Origin: CAYXFD01 sp964464175
Lineage (GTDB): Bacteria; Cloacimonadota; Cloacimonadia; Cloacimonadales; JAJBBL01
Assembly: GCA_964464175.1 (NCBI GenBank)
Contig: CAYXFD010000003.1
Span: 62,001 to 126,000, forward strand
DNA length: 64,000 bases
Direction: 5' to 3'
Program-made: the position numbers and the translations under genes
In this document: one piece after another, positions 17,200-26,389 of the stretch
Layout: the number at the start of each line of letters is the position of its first letter
Numbering within the stretch: position 1 is the first letter of the stretch
The notes under the pieces: model-generated
Told to the model about the DNA's origin: nothing
The model's input: only the letters and a program-made list of their open reading frames with translations
Databases searched by the model: none

Positions 17200-18440
17200 A
17201 AATTCTTCTTCACCATCTTTATCTTGATAATCTTGGTCGCTGTTGCTTCCAAAACTTCCATCTGCCATTTACCGATATTGACTTTGGTGCCTTTCCCGGG
17301 AATTCTCCTGAGATGGTCTATGATCAAGCCGGCTAAAGTTTCATAATCACCCTCGGGCAGCTCGGCTTCATATTCGTCATTGAGATCATCAATTTCAACA
17401 TAACCCTTCACAATGAAATTATGATCATCTATCTTCTCGATATCAACCTGCTCCGAGCCCTCATTATCATATTCATCCTCAATCTCTCCTACCAACTCTT
17501 CCAGGATGTCTTCAGTAGTAACAATTCCGGCAGTTCCACCGAAACTATCAACTACCACTGCCATACTCTTGCGCTGGGTCTGCATCTCTTTTAATAAGGA
17601 GTTAAGGTCTATTGTCTCAGGAACAAAATACGCTTCCCTCACAAAATCGGCTGCTTTTAGCTCATTCGCCGCATTCTGCTTGATCAGATCGTAAATGATC
17701 AATATCCCGATTATGTTGTCTATCTCCTGCTCATAAACCGGATAACGGGTATAACCCTCCTGCTGAGCTATTTCTATTATTTTGTTAACGGGAGTGTCAT
17801 TGCTGATGGCAATTATGTCGGTGCGTGGCGTCATGACGTTTTTAGCAACGAGGTCATTAAAGTCTAATACTTCCTCCAGCATATCACGCTGCGGTTGCTG
17901 TAAACCTTCACCGACAGATGATTCCGAGAGAATAATTGCCAGATCCTCACGGGTCAGAAAAGAATAGCGGTTCTCCCGCTCCAGACCGAAATATTTCGCA
18001 AAAAAAGCATAGAGAAGATTCAATAAGAGAATGAAAGGCTTAAGAATATAATAGAAGAAAATCAAGAGGGGGAAAGAACGGGAAACCAAAACATCTGCAT
18101 GGTCACGACTTATGGATTTGGGAATAATCTCGGCGAAGATCAGCATCAACCCTGCTAATAATAGAGTGGATAATGTCCTGCTCATGGGTAATAAGCCGGC
18201 AAAATAGATAGTAAAGATAGTGGAGACTACTACGATTGAGATATTGTTACCGATCAGAGTAACCCCTAAATAGCGATTAGGTTCTTCAATAAATGAAAGA
18301 ATCTTCTTCTTGGTTCTGTCCTCTTTCGCATCCTGCTCAAGCTTCAAACGGTCAACTGAAATAAGTCCCGTTTCCATCCCTGAGAAGAACATTGATAATC
18401 CAAAGAATATCAAAATGAAAAAAAAGGCAATAATTTCCAT
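17196..18440 (-). CDS. CNNM/CorC-family transporter (DUF21-CBS-CorC)
   Basis: A 414-residue membrane protein of the CorC/HlyC (CNNM magnesium/cobalt efflux) family. The N-terminal DUF21 domain has four hydrophobic segments, including FFFILIFFGLSMFFSGMETGLISVD and the short SRDHADVLVSRSFPLLI region. A CBS pair follows (VMTPRTDI, VVVDSFGGTAGIVTTEDILEELVGEIEDEYD). The CorC_HlyC domain of about 80 residues is at the C-terminus. The transport substrate is by analogy only. Its stop overlaps the guanine deaminase start. Confidence 0.88.
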   Translation of the reverse strand: MEIIAFFFILIFFGLSMFFSGMETGLISVDRLKLEQDAKEDRTKKKILSFIEEPNRYLGVTLIGNNISIVVVSTIFTIYFAGLLPMSRTLSTLLLAGLMLIFAEIIPKSISRDHADVLVSRSFPLLIFFYYILKPFILLLNLLYAFFAKYFGLERENRYSFLTREDLAIILSESSVGEGLQQPQRDMLEEVLDFNDLVAKNVMTPRTDIIAISNDTPVNKIIEIAQQEGYTRYPVYEQEIDNIIGILIIYDLIKQNAANELKAADFVREAYFVPETIDLNSLLKEMQTQRKSMAVVVDSFGGTAGIVTTEDILEELVGEIEDEYDNEGSEQVDIEKIDDHNFIVKGYVEIDDLNDEYEAELPEGDYETLAGLIIDHLRRIPGKGTKVNIGKWQMEVLEATATKIIKIKMVKKNL

Positions 18441-18707
18441 CTCTTTTAGTTTTTCCTCACCCCATGCATGTTTTTGACTAAAGAACAGGTAGTTTCGGGA
18501 TAAGTTCCCATAATTTTTATCTGCTTTACTCCATTGTAGTCATATACAGATCTATCCTGCTGTTACGGCTTTCTCTCTCTTCTACAATAAGAGAGATAAT
18601 TCTAAATCTCCCGCGAACCTGATCCGATTATCATCTCTGTTCTCCCGCCATATCTTTGGGTCCTCGCTTTTCTCAATAATCTCTCTGTATTTTCCGGCTC
18701 CCGAAAA

Positions 18708-19781
18708 TCAACTCTTTACCATCTCATTCTTATAAGCCAGCTTCAAAGCTTCGACAAATTCATCAAGGTCACCCTTCAATATTTCTTCCAACCGGTAAGA
18801 TGTCAAATTAATTCGATGGTCGGTAACTCTGTTCTGAGCAAAATTGTAGGTTCGGATCTTGCCGCTCCGGTCGCCCGTTCCAACCTGGGCTTTACGGGAA
18901 GAGGCTATCTCTGTCTCCTGCCTGGCTATTTCCAGATCAAGAAGTTTTGATCTTAAAACCTTAAGAGCTTTAACCTTGTTTTTCAGCTGAGACTTTTCGT
19001 CCTGGCAGGTCACTACCAAGCCGCTTGGGATATGGGTTATCCTGACAGCTGAATCGGTTGTGTTGACGCTCTGCCCCCCATGCCCTGATGAACGGTAAAC
19101 ATCGATCCTTAGATCCGATTCATCTATCTCAAGGTCTATCTCATCAGCTTCCGGTAAGACAGCAACGGTGATCGCCGAAGTATGGATTCGTCCGCTTGCT
19201 TCTGTATCGGGTACTCTCTGAACCCGATGTACTCCGCTCTCAAAGCGGATGTTGCCATAAACCTCTTCACCCTGCAAAGAGAATATCACCTCTTTATAGC
19301 CGCCAATCCCGGTAGTACTTGCATCTAATACAGTCAGTTTCCATTTCCGCTTTTCAGCATAATAACTGTACATGCGAAACAGGTCGGCAGCAAAAAGAGC
19401 TGCTTCTTCTCCACCCGTTCCGGCTCTGATCTCAACGATGGCATTCTTCTCGTCGTTCGGATCTTTCGGGGTGAGTAATTCGATCAAGGCATCTCTCTTG
19501 GAGTCGAGCTCCAGCTCTTCCTGCTCTATCTCTTCCTTGATCAAGTTTACAAAATCCTGGTCGGATTCTTTCTCTCGCAGCTTTTTGTGCTCTTTGATAC
19601 TCTTTTCCAACTCCCTTATTTCTTCATAGAGAGAGAGAATCTCATTCAGTTCATTATAGCGCCTTGATATGATCCTATACCTGCGCTGATCCTTGATAAG
19701 TGTAAGATCGCTGACTTGCTCTTCCAGAACTGAAAATTCCTGTTTCAGTTCGCTGATCTTTTCTTCCGGAATTTGAATCAT
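18708..19781 (-). CDS. prfA: Peptide chain release factor 1
   Basis: RF1, 357 residues, recognises UAA and UAG and releases the nascent chain. The catalytic GGQ is in SSGHGGQSVNTTDSAVRITH (about residue 233). The codon-recognition tripeptide position reads PDT in RVPDTEASGRIHTSA, a P-x-T form diagnostic of RF1 rather than RF2 (SPF). The N-terminal helical domain is acidic, and domain 3 ends normally. Its start overlaps the end of the DUF1385 gene by four bases, a pairing seen in many bacteria. Confidence 0.96.
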   Translation of the reverse strand: MIQIPEEKISELKQEFSVLEEQVSDLTLIKDQRRYRIISRRYNELNEILSLYEEIRELEKSIKEHKKLREKESDQDFVNLIKEEIEQEELELDSKRDALIELLTPKDPNDEKNAIVEIRAGTGGEEAALFAADLFRMYSYYAEKRKWKLTVLDASTTGIGGYKEVIFSLQGEEVYGNIRFESGVHRVQRVPDTEASGRIHTSAITVAVLPEADEIDLEIDESDLRIDVYRSSGHGGQSVNTTDSAVRITHIPSGLVVTCQDEKSQLKNKVKALKVLRSKLLDLEIARQETEIASSRKAQVGTGDRSGKIRTYNFAQNRVTDHRINLTSYRLEEILKGDLDEFVEALKLAYKNEMVKS

Positions 19782-20836
19782 TTTATCTCTATGTAAGGTA
19801 TGCTTGTTTTCTCAGGGGTTGAAATCTCTAACGCTGATTCCAAAGCCACAATAGCAACCTCTAACTGGCTTGTATCCGGTTGCTGGGTTGTTATCTTCTG
19901 CAAGAGCATCCCCGGGAGGGTCAGAATCTTGACGAGAGGAGAATCGATCTTTTTGCTCGAAAACTTCAAAACTTCATAAGACAACCCGGAAATGAGCGGG
20001 ACAAAAAGAAGATGATAGAAAATGCGGATAAAAAGTGCCGGCACCCCCCAATAAAAGGCATAGATGGTATCAAGTATCGAAAAAACTAATATGGAAATGA
20101 TCAAGACCAAAAACACGAAACTCGTACCGCAACGGGGATGGATTGTCGTGAATTTATCAACATTCTCGGGATTGAGGTGCACCCTGTTTTCAAAAGCAAA
20201 TACTGTCTTGTGCTCGGCACCGTGATACTCAAATATCCTTCGCACATCTTTCATCAGACTAATTAGTTTCACATAAGCTACGAAGAATATGATCCTTACG
20301 ATTCCCGTAAAAAGATTAAAAAAGACCGATTCCTCGGAAAGATTTATCAGATAAGCTATCTGATAAGGGAGGTAGGTGAAGATAACAAAGGCCAGAATGA
20401 AGGCAATTGCCAGAGAGAAAAAAATCTCCATACTCTGCTTTTTTTTCTCCTTTTTCTTGTCTCTTAACTTCAGCTTCTCGCTTGCTCCTTCCTCAAATTC
20501 CCCGTTTTTCGGATCACTGTTTTTCGCCTGCTGTTCATCAAGCTCAGCTCTCTCGGCAGAAAACTGCAAAGTCTTTAAACCGATTACCAAGACCTCTATC
20601 AAGGAAATAAAACCACGTAAAACCGGTATTCCGAGAATCTTTTTCTTCTTGGTGATACTGACAAACTTCTCTTTTTTTACCTCTATCGTCTGATCTTTGC
20701 GCCGGATAGCTGTTGCCAGCAGAGTAGGTCCGCGCATTACAACACCCTCAATGACAGCCTGTCCCCCTATAGAAAGGGTCTTGGATGGTGTTTCAGGGTT
20801 AATCTTAATTTCACTGCTTTCTGGAGAGCTTTTCAT
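19778..20836 (-). CDS. DUF1385 (YqhQ-like) membrane protein
   Basis: A 352-residue protein of the DUF1385 family. SIGGQAVIEGVVMRGPTLLATAIRR near the N-terminus is the family hallmark. There are four or five hydrophobic segments and the conserved FEYHGAEHKTVFAFE, IHPRCGTSFVFLV and FVPLISGLSYEVLKFSSK blocks. A highly charged insert (about residues 95-135, KKEKKKQ) lies between hydrophobic parts. Function is unknown. The gene is typically found between rpmE and prfA, exactly as here. Confidence 0.9.
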   Translation of the reverse strand: MKSSPESSEIKINPETPSKTLSIGGQAVIEGVVMRGPTLLATAIRRKDQTIEVKKEKFVSITKKKKILGIPVLRGFISLIEVLVIGLKTLQFSAERAELDEQQAKNSDPKNGEFEEGASEKLKLRDKKKEKKKQSMEIFFSLAIAFILAFVIFTYLPYQIAYLINLSEESVFFNLFTGIVRIIFFVAYVKLISLMKDVRRIFEYHGAEHKTVFAFENRVHLNPENVDKFTTIHPRCGTSFVFLVLIISILVFSILDTIYAFYWGVPALFIRIFYHLLFVPLISGLSYEVLKFSSKKIDSPLVKILTLPGMLLQKITTQQPDTSQLEVAIVALESALEISTPEKTSIPYIEIK

Positions 20837-20851
20837 CTATTCTGTCCTTAT

Positions 20852-20894
20852 TTACACAAAAAACACCACTATCTCTTCCGATTCGTGGTGTTTT
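20852..20894 (-). terminator. Terminator after rpmE
   Basis: AAAACACCAC (20860-20869) and GTGGTGTTTT (20885-20894) form a perfect 10-base stem with a 15-base loop. On the minus strand it ends in six T's. It follows the rpmE stop, leaving the DUF1385-prfA pair to an internal promoter or read-through. Confidence 0.75.
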
Positions 20895-20916
20895 CTGAAA
20901 TTTTTGGAGAAAAACG

Positions 20917-21162
20917 CTATTTTGATTCTTCTTGGTTTCTCTTATAACGACGGTTGAATTTCTCTACTCTCCCCGCTGTATCAAGTATCTTTTGTTTACC
21001 CGTATAAAAGGGGTGACAGGCTGAACAGATATCAACACTAAGTTTATCTTTCGTCGATTTCGTCTCAAAACTATTTCCACAAGCACATGTAACTGTTAGT
21101 TTCTGATACTTCGGATGTATGTTCTTTTTCATTTCTTTACTCCTAAATTGAGTTCTTCTCAA
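20917..21162 (-). CDS. rpmE: Ribosomal protein L31
   Basis: An 81-residue L31 of the zinc-binding type. CAC in VTCACGNSFETKST and the CSAC in DICSACHPFYTGKQK provide four cysteines. The family tail GRVEKFNRRYK follows. An AGGAG lies about 8 bases before the ATG, and a TTGACA (minus strand) is present at 21204-21199, but a matching -10 is unclear. Zinc-type L31 is usually replaced by a cysteine-free paralogue in zinc starvation; none is visible here, although the zinc importer is next door. Confidence 0.95.
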   Translation of the reverse strand: MRRTQFRSKEMKKNIHPKYQKLTVTCACGNSFETKSTKDKLSVDICSACHPFYTGKQKILDTAGRVEKFNRRYKRNQEESK

Positions 21163-21415
21163 GTTAATCAGTTCAAAAAAAGAAAGTAACCATTATCTGT
21201 CAAGCATATTCGGAAATACTCTCTTATCTCCCCCGGAACAAGCAACATGCCGAAAACTCCGTTCCATCATTCTGAAAGAGAAAAATTTAGGCATCTCTGA
21301 GCAGGAGACGAACTTCATTCGGTTAGCTCACACGGGCTGTGAGTTCTCAATTGGAAATATCCTACCCTTCTTTAGTCTTTGCCTCTCTTTTCCCGGACAG
21401 AAAACATTGTTCTCC

Positions 21416-21531
21416 ATACGGGAGAGAAGTGAGATAGATACGGGAGATAATCGGGTGAAACCGTAGTCAGCTCGAGCTGACTACGGTCTCTCCCGATTAT
21501 CTCCCGTTCCTTACCCGTTCATCTCCCGTAC
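21416..21531. repeat. 116-bp symmetric inverted-repeat element
   Basis: The whole stretch folds around one centre. The inner 28 bases (21460-21487) are a perfect palindrome with CTCGAG in the middle. Next come the 15-base perfect arms CGGGAGATAATCGGG/CCCGATTATCTCCCG (21441-21455 and 21492-21506), interrupted by a TGAA/CTCT bulge. Outer arms begin TACGGGAGA and end TCTCCCGTA (21417-21425 and 21523-21531). It begins 6 bases after the znuB stop. It could be a BIME/MITE-like element or a strong RNA hairpin that ends or protects the znu transcript. The remaining bases up to rpmE show no gene. Confidence 0.8.
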
Positions 21532-21536
21532 ATATC

Positions 21537-22382
21537 CTACTGCTCTTTCAGAGTAGAGAAGTATCCTTCTCTTTTTGCTGCTAACTCCTTATAGATCAAG
21601 GTAATGATAAAAATGAGAAATGAGAGGATGACGATAGTTGCTCCGGAAGGTAGATTGAATCTGTAAGATAGAAAGAAGCCGCCGACAGCTCCTATCTCGC
21701 CAAAGAAGACCGAAAGAATGATAGCCGAACGTATCTTTTTAGTCAGGTTCAGGGCTGAAATACCCGGGAGGATAAGTTGAGCTGTTATCAGGATAACCCC
21801 GACTATCTTTACGGAAACAACGATATTCACTGCCAGAAGAATGATAAAGAGATAATAGGTCAGTTTTACCGGGATTCCGTAAATCCGGGCAACTTCATAA
21901 TTATAGGTCATATAATAGAGTTCTTTGAAAAACAGGAGAATAAAAGCTCCATTAAGCAATAAAAGAACAGTCAGATACCAGAGATCCTTTGGCGTAACCA
22001 TCAGTACATTACCGAAGAGATAGCTGGAAAGATCAAGTGTATATCTCTGGTTAACATTGATCAGAATGATCCCTACAGCCATGGATACCGAGAGAAAAAT
22101 GGTAATGATATTTGCTTCCTGATAGTGGTAGTATTTAGAAACAATTCCGATAAGAATTGCTATCACCACAACAAAACCGACGGTAGTGATTGTAATCTCG
22201 GAGCCGATCAGCAGAGAAAGGGCGATACCGGCAAAGGCAATATGGGAAAAGGCTTCTCCCAGAAACGAGATCTTTTTGAGGGTCAGGAAAACAGAGAGCT
22301 GGGAAGAAGCTGCTGCAGAGAGGACTGCCCCGGCGAAAGCATGGATCAGAAAACGATAGTGGAAAATCTCTAAGATATCCAT
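21537..22382 (-). CDS. znuB: Zinc ABC transporter permease
   Basis: A 281-residue ABC-3 family permease with about eight hydrophobic segments. It begins FHYRFLIHAFAGAVLSAAASSQLSVFLTLKKISFLGEAFSHIAFAGIALS, the signature of ZnuB/TroC permeases, and contains VKIVGVILITAQLILPG. It forms the inner-membrane channel of the importer with ZnuC. Last gene of znuACB. Manganese or iron specificity cannot be excluded, but the His-rich binding protein favours zinc. Confidence 0.92.
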   Translation of the reverse strand: MDILEIFHYRFLIHAFAGAVLSAAASSQLSVFLTLKKISFLGEAFSHIAFAGIALSLLIGSEITITTVGFVVVIAILIGIVSKYYHYQEANIITIFLSVSMAVGIILINVNQRYTLDLSSYLFGNVLMVTPKDLWYLTVLLLLNGAFILLFFKELYYMTYNYEVARIYGIPVKLTYYLFIILLAVNIVVSVKIVGVILITAQLILPGISALNLTKKIRSAIILSVFFGEIGAVGGFFLSYRFNLPSGATIVILSFLIFIITLIYKELAAKREGYFSTLKEQ

Positions 22383-22449
22383 ATCTAACTCATTGTGAAG
22401 ATAGTAATTGAGCTTTGCCTAATCGGCAGAGGTCTGTGGTACTCATCTG

Positions 22450-23178
22450 TTAATATACCTTGTCAATCAGGTTAACTGCTTCGCCGTACGTTTTCTTGAT
22501 AATTTCAGCATTGACCAACTCAGTCCGGTCATGAAAATGGAGTTTTTTATTCAAGCAGATAAGAAAACTTGTATGCTCAGTGAGAATGTTGAGATCGTGA
22601 GAAATAACTATAATAGTCATACCATGCTGATGAAGCTCTTTCAACAACTGGAAAAACCCTTTCACCGATTCCGTATCCAGGCTCGCTTCCGGCTCATCCA
22701 GAAAGAGTATTCGACTCTCCGACATCAAAGCTCTGGCTAACAGTACTCTTTGAAATTCACCACCTGATAAAGAACCGATATAGCGATCCTCTTTGTTATC
22801 GAGTCCTACCTGGGACAAACAGGAAAGAGCTCTCTCCCTGTCAGCCCCGGAGAAGGAGCGGAAAAGACCCTTTACTCCGGCACAGCCCATCAAAGCTATA
22901 TCCAGGGCAGTCGCCGGAAAGTCACTATCATATTTCTCTCTTTGGGGTAAATATCCAATACGGTTCTCTTTAAGCCATTGCCGGTTTGTTTTACCTTCAA
23001 TGAAAACAGATCCCCGGTAGCCATTTATCGTTCCGATAATTATGTTCAGAAGAGTGGTTTTGCCTGCTCCGTTAGGACCGAGAATGGCAGCAAATTCACC
23101 TTTTTTGATTAGAAGATCGATATCTTCAAGAATGACTTTGTTATTTATCCGGTAGGACAAAGATTTTATTTCTATCAT
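22450..23178 (-). CDS. znuC: Zinc ABC transporter ATP-binding protein
   Basis: A 242-residue ABC ATPase: Walker A LGPNGAGKTT, signature SLSGGEFQRVLLARAL, Walker B RILFLDEPEAS and switch His in VISHDLNIL. The start at 23178 (MIEIKSLSYRI) matches family starts; an alternative GTG lies three codons upstream, and no clear ribosome site is seen for either. It powers ZnuB. It lies between znuA and znuB in the same direction. Confidence 0.92.
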   Translation of the reverse strand: MIEIKSLSYRINNKVILEDIDLLIKKGEFAAILGPNGAGKTTLLNIIIGTINGYRGSVFIEGKTNRQWLKENRIGYLPQREKYDSDFPATALDIALMGCAGVKGLFRSFSGADRERALSCLSQVGLDNKEDRYIGSLSGGEFQRVLLARALMSESRILFLDEPEASLDTESVKGFFQLLKELHQHGMTIIVISHDLNILTEHTSFLICLNKKLHFHDRTELVNAEIIKKTYGEAVNLIDKVY

Positions 23179-23232
23179 AACACACACATTTGGTCATCGG
23201 AAAATTTCGCTGCTTATATATATCTCCTTCGG

Positions 23233-24174
23233 TTAAAAATACTCTTTAATTGTATTCCAGTTCTGCTGGATCAAACCTGCAGCTGTTTTTACCTGAAAAT
23301 GGCTTCCTAAAGGATCTAAAACTGCCACCGGCAGCCCGTATTCCTCCGCTATAACTTCTGCAGCTTTCGGATTAAACTGGGGTTCGATAAAAAGCACGGC
23401 AACTTCATGTTCCTTAATCATTCTACCGATGTTGACTAATTCCCGCGGCGACGGCTCTTTTCCGGGAGATTCCATAACTACGACTGCACGATGAATGTCA
23501 TACCGCTTATTAAAGTAATAGAAGGCATCATGAAAATTGATAATACTGAGTTCTCCGAGTTCTTTTCTCTCTGCAGCAATGTTTCGGTCTAAATCGAGCA
23601 AGGCACTCTCTATCTCCTGGAAATTGCTCTCATAGTAACTTGTATGTTCGGGATCAAGTGAGATAATTTTTTCAGTAACCCCTTCGGCTATTTTCAAGAG
23701 AAAAACGGGATCAAGCCAGAAATGAGGATTAACAGAACCGTGATCATGGCTATGATGATGCCCGGGAAGTTTACTCTGGTCATCATGATTATGTTTATCT
23801 TCTGCCGGTAAAAACCCGGAAAGAAAAGCAGCAGCTTCTATGTGTCTGCTCCCTAAACTCTTAAGAACTTCGCTGATATTTGCAGCTAATCCCATCCCGT
23901 TAGAGACTACCAGATCAGCATCCTCCAGAGCTTTGATGTCAGACGGAGTAGGTGAATAGGAGTGGGGCGAAGCATCCGCTGGAATGAGACTGCTTACCTC
24001 TGCTCTTTCTCCTGCAATCTCCCTTATTAGAATTTCATAAGGGTAGATGGTAGTCACAATCTGTATTCTATCACTTTCCTCCGGTATCACCTGTCCGGAG
24101 GGTATTCTTAAAATGATCATAATTGCTATTATGAAGACAAGAAATATTAACAGAAAGATAATCTTTTTTTGCAT
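23233..24174 (-). CDS. znuA: Zinc-binding periplasmic protein of the importer
   Basis: A 313-residue cluster A-I solute-binding protein. A hydrophobic signal/anchor (IIFLLIFLVFIIAIMIILRI) is followed by TTIYPYEILIREIAG, PHSYSPTPSDIKALEDAD with the first metal His, and a His-rich loop around residues 128-146 (KHNHDD ... HHHSHDH), typical of zinc rather than manganese binding. NPHFWLDP and IINFHDAFYYF supply further ligands, and VLFIEPQFNPKAAEVIAEE a late conserved block. There is no lipobox; the N-terminus may stay as a membrane anchor. A strong GAGGGGTG ribosome site precedes it. Confidence 0.92.
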   Translation of the reverse strand: MQKKIIFLLIFLVFIIAIMIILRIPSGQVIPEESDRIQIVTTIYPYEILIREIAGERAEVSSLIPADASPHSYSPTPSDIKALEDADLVVSNGMGLAANISEVLKSLGSRHIEAAAFLSGFLPAEDKHNHDDQSKLPGHHHSHDHGSVNPHFWLDPVFLLKIAEGVTEKIISLDPEHTSYYESNFQEIESALLDLDRNIAAERKELGELSIINFHDAFYYFNKRYDIHRAVVVMESPGKEPSPRELVNIGRMIKEHEVAVLFIEPQFNPKAAEVIAEEYGLPVAVLDPLGSHFQVKTAAGLIQQNWNTIKEYF

Positions 24175-24219
24175 TTACACCCCTCTTTTCGGTCGGTAAA
24201 AGTTAGCGTTCAATCATAT

Positions 24220-25095
24220 TTATTTCTCAACCCTTCTGAACGTGGGATAAGCCAGATTTATATCTTCATGCTGAGCAAAAGCGACTAATATCCCTTCCCA
24301 GATAGCTTCGGTCGTGCTCCGCCTTTTTTTGATGTCTGTCAGGTAACGAATAGTCAGTAAAACTCCACTATCCTCTACCGAAGTATAGACATTAGGAGTT
24401 AGTACATTGTAAAAAATGAGAAATCTTTTGGCAGTGAGTTTAATCTCCTGTTCCACTTTCGAAGTAATCTGTAAGGCATTGTCATCGGCAATTTTATGCA
24501 GGATATCTTTAGCTTTCTGCCAGTCACTCTCAAAGGTTATAAGGACAGGAATTTCATTCCAGATATACTTAAATCCGTAGTCATAATTTATCAACGGCTG
24601 GGTAAAGACCAAACCGTTGGGAATATGGATCATTCTTCCGGTACTCTGGTCAGCTTTAACCCAGTTTCCAATCTCCAGAATAGTGAACTGGAAAGGACGC
24701 AAGTCAATAACATCACCGGAGTTTTCTCCCAGTTGAATCCGGTTTCCTACGACAAAAGGTTTTCTCCAGATGATAAATATCCAGGCTGCCAGATTCATTA
24801 TTAGATCCTTTAACGCTATGGCCAGACCGGCAGAGAGCAAGCCGAGAAATGTAGCTAAAGACTGAATCCCTTCGAACCATATCCTGCCTACAATAAGGAA
24901 GCCGAGAAAGACTATCAGGTAAGTAGTTGTCTTTTTCCACTGGTATTTGCTCTTTAAATCGGCTACCTTTTTCTCGATAACATTGGCAATGATGGTATTC
25001 ACTATCCATAAAACGATGATCACTAAAATCGAGAGTAGAATCTGGGTCTGAACATTACCTTCCAATAAGAAAACGATCTTTTTTAACTCATCCAT
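24220..25095 (-). CDS. Small-conductance mechanosensitive channel (MscS family)
   Basis: A 291-residue MscS-type channel. Three hydrophobic segments occupy residues about 12-110. The third, FLGLLSAGLAIALKDLIMNLAAWIFI, is the pore helix with Gly/Ala packing. The beta domain begins KPFVVGNRIQLGENSGDVIDLRPFQFTILEI, the family hallmark. It opens on membrane tension to release solutes. Its stop is 46 bases before znuA, so the two may share a transcript. Confidence 0.88.
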   Translation of the reverse strand: MDELKKIVFLLEGNVQTQILLSILVIIVLWIVNTIIANVIEKKVADLKSKYQWKKTTTYLIVFLGFLIVGRIWFEGIQSLATFLGLLSAGLAIALKDLIMNLAAWIFIIWRKPFVVGNRIQLGENSGDVIDLRPFQFTILEIGNWVKADQSTGRMIHIPNGLVFTQPLINYDYGFKYIWNEIPVLITFESDWQKAKDILHKIADDNALQITSKVEQEIKLTAKRFLIFYNVLTPNVYTSVEDSGVLLTIRYLTDIKKRRSTTEAIWEGILVAFAQHEDINLAYPTFRRVEK

Positions 25096-25287
25096 AACTA
25101 ACCTATGCTCTTTTTACTGAGATTATTGTTAGAAAGAGACGTCAGGAAGTCAACAGTTTTCTCTCTAAATGAAAACAGGATCATAGAAATTCGCTCCGGA
25201 CTCACTCGCAGCAAGAAAAAAGAAAGCTCTCTTACCATATCGCTCCTTAGGTTTTTCCGCTCGCTAAATCGCAGATTAACATGAGTC

Positions 25288-25379
25288 TAAAAAAAGCCGC
25301 ATTCCGCTTCAGCAAAAACCGGGTTGAGATTCTTTACTGCAATCTTAAATAACGGTTTTTGCCGTTTCGGAATACGGCT
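25288..25379 (-). terminator. Strong hairpin terminator of the sigma-factor operon
   Basis: Arms at 25295-25321 and 25353-25379 match at 22 of 27 positions (ends AGCCG...CGGCT and GCAAAAACCG/CGGTTTTTGC). An inner AGATT/AATCT stem lies in the loop. On the minus strand the hairpin is followed by a run of T's (A-run 25288-25294), so it should end the ECF sigma/anti-sigma/Spy transcript. The remaining bases 25096-25287 hold no supported gene. Confidence 0.75.
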
Positions 25380-25421
25380 ATAAATATTTGTTTTACCAAT
25401 ATCTATACCAAGTCTCCTCTT

Positions 25422-25916
25422 TCATTTTCCGGGATTAGGCATCATCCGTTTTCTTTGCCTTTGCTTTCTCTGCATTTGCTTTACCTGCTCTCTCTGTTCT
25501 TCGGTCAATACCTGATGGATCTTTTCCCGTAAATCGATACCCTTTCCGGCAATCTCTCCCTTCTTAGTATAGAGTTGATCATTCAGCTTTTTAGCAGTTC
25601 GAAAATCAGGCTTCTGCATTGCTTCCCGGATTTCTAAAGTAATCTTTGCCGCTTCAGCTCTTAAATCGATCATCTCCAGCCGGTGATTATGTCTGAAGGT
25701 TCTGATTTGTTCCTTTTGCTGTTCTGTCAGATCGAGTTCTTCTATTAAGGGAAAATCCTCCGCATCCGCATCGTGGAAATTGTGATGTTCTGGTCTTTGC
25801 CTAAGTTCCGGATCTCTTCTTGTTCTGAGTTGTTCCGCCCTCGGTTGCTGATAATCCTGAGCAAATAGAATCAGACCTGTCATCATTATCAGAGTGATTA
25901 TTGCAATCTTTTTCAT
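25422..25916 (-). CDS. Spy/CpxP-like periplasmic stress protein, copy 2
   Basis: A 164-residue protein with a signal peptide (IITLIMMTGLILFAQD). Two LTxxQ motifs, LTEQQKEQI and LTEEQREQV, mark it as a Spy/CpxP-family helical periplasmic protein. The mature part is almost all helix and highly charged, with a tail of Lys/Arg. Such proteins act as ATP-independent chaperones or stress sensors. It is the last gene of the ECF operon, 5 bases after the first copy. Confidence 0.82.
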   Translation of the reverse strand: MKKIAIITLIMMTGLILFAQDYQQPRAEQLRTRRDPELRQRPEHHNFHDADAEDFPLIEELDLTEQQKEQIRTFRHNHRLEMIDLRAEAAKITLEIREAMQKPDFRTAKKLNDQLYTKKGEIAGKGIDLREKIHQVLTEEQREQVKQMQRKQRQRKRMMPNPGK

Positions 25917-25921
25917 GTTTG

Positions 25922-26389
25922 TTACCTCCTTCTATTCCGTAACATTTCGTTTCTCTCCCTGATCCTCTCGGGGAGTTCTCTAAAAAATCGTTCTGCCTGG
26001 ATATCATCCATATTCTTTCTCATCTCAATAAAATTCTCTGCTATCGCTCTCTCCAACTGGATCTGCTTGTCGAGCAGCTGCTCTAATTGAGCCCTAAGCT
26101 CAGCTTCCTCAAAATCACGGGCAGCCAGCTTCTCCATAAACCTATGCTTGTGTTCGATAAATTCTTTCCGCTTTTGCATTATCTCTATCCGCTTCCCCTG
26201 AATGTGTTCCCGGTTATGATCAAATCTCGGCGGAATAGGGGGAGGGATCGGTGCCGTTGCTAAATGATAAAGGATAAAACCGGCAAGAATCAGATTGAAT
26301 AAGAGAGAACAGATAATCAGGACATTCTTCCATTTAGGCTCTCTTGCCCCTGTAATAGTTGATAAGGACAGATCATCTTTATTATTCAT
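25922..26389 (-). CDS. Spy/CpxP-like or heavy-metal-resistance periplasmic protein, copy 1
   Basis: A 155-residue protein with one N-terminal membrane segment (LIICSLLFNLILAGFILYHLA) and a charged helical periplasmic part, rich in Glu, Arg and Met. The layout (TM, Pro-rich linker, then long amphipathic helices with MQKRKEFIEHKHRFME) is that of the CnrX/ZraP/Spy superfamily. The LTxxQ motif is absent. It overlaps the anti-sigma gene by 8 bases and is probably membrane-tethered, as CnrX is, where it could be the stress sensor. Confidence 0.65.
   Translation of the reverse strand: MNNKDDLSLSTITGAREPKWKNVLIICSLLFNLILAGFILYHLATAPIPPPIPPRFDHNREHIQGKRIEIMQKRKEFIEHKHRFMEKLAARDFEEAELRAQLEQLLDKQIQLERAIAENFIEMRKNMDDIQAERFFRELPERIRERNEMLRNRRR

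Noticed and set aside
25140..25287. Repeated CGCTC-rich words, one shared with the region at 28671
   Set aside because: The shared stretch is only about 10 bases (TTCGCTCCGG), too short to call a dispersed repeat without a genome-wide search.
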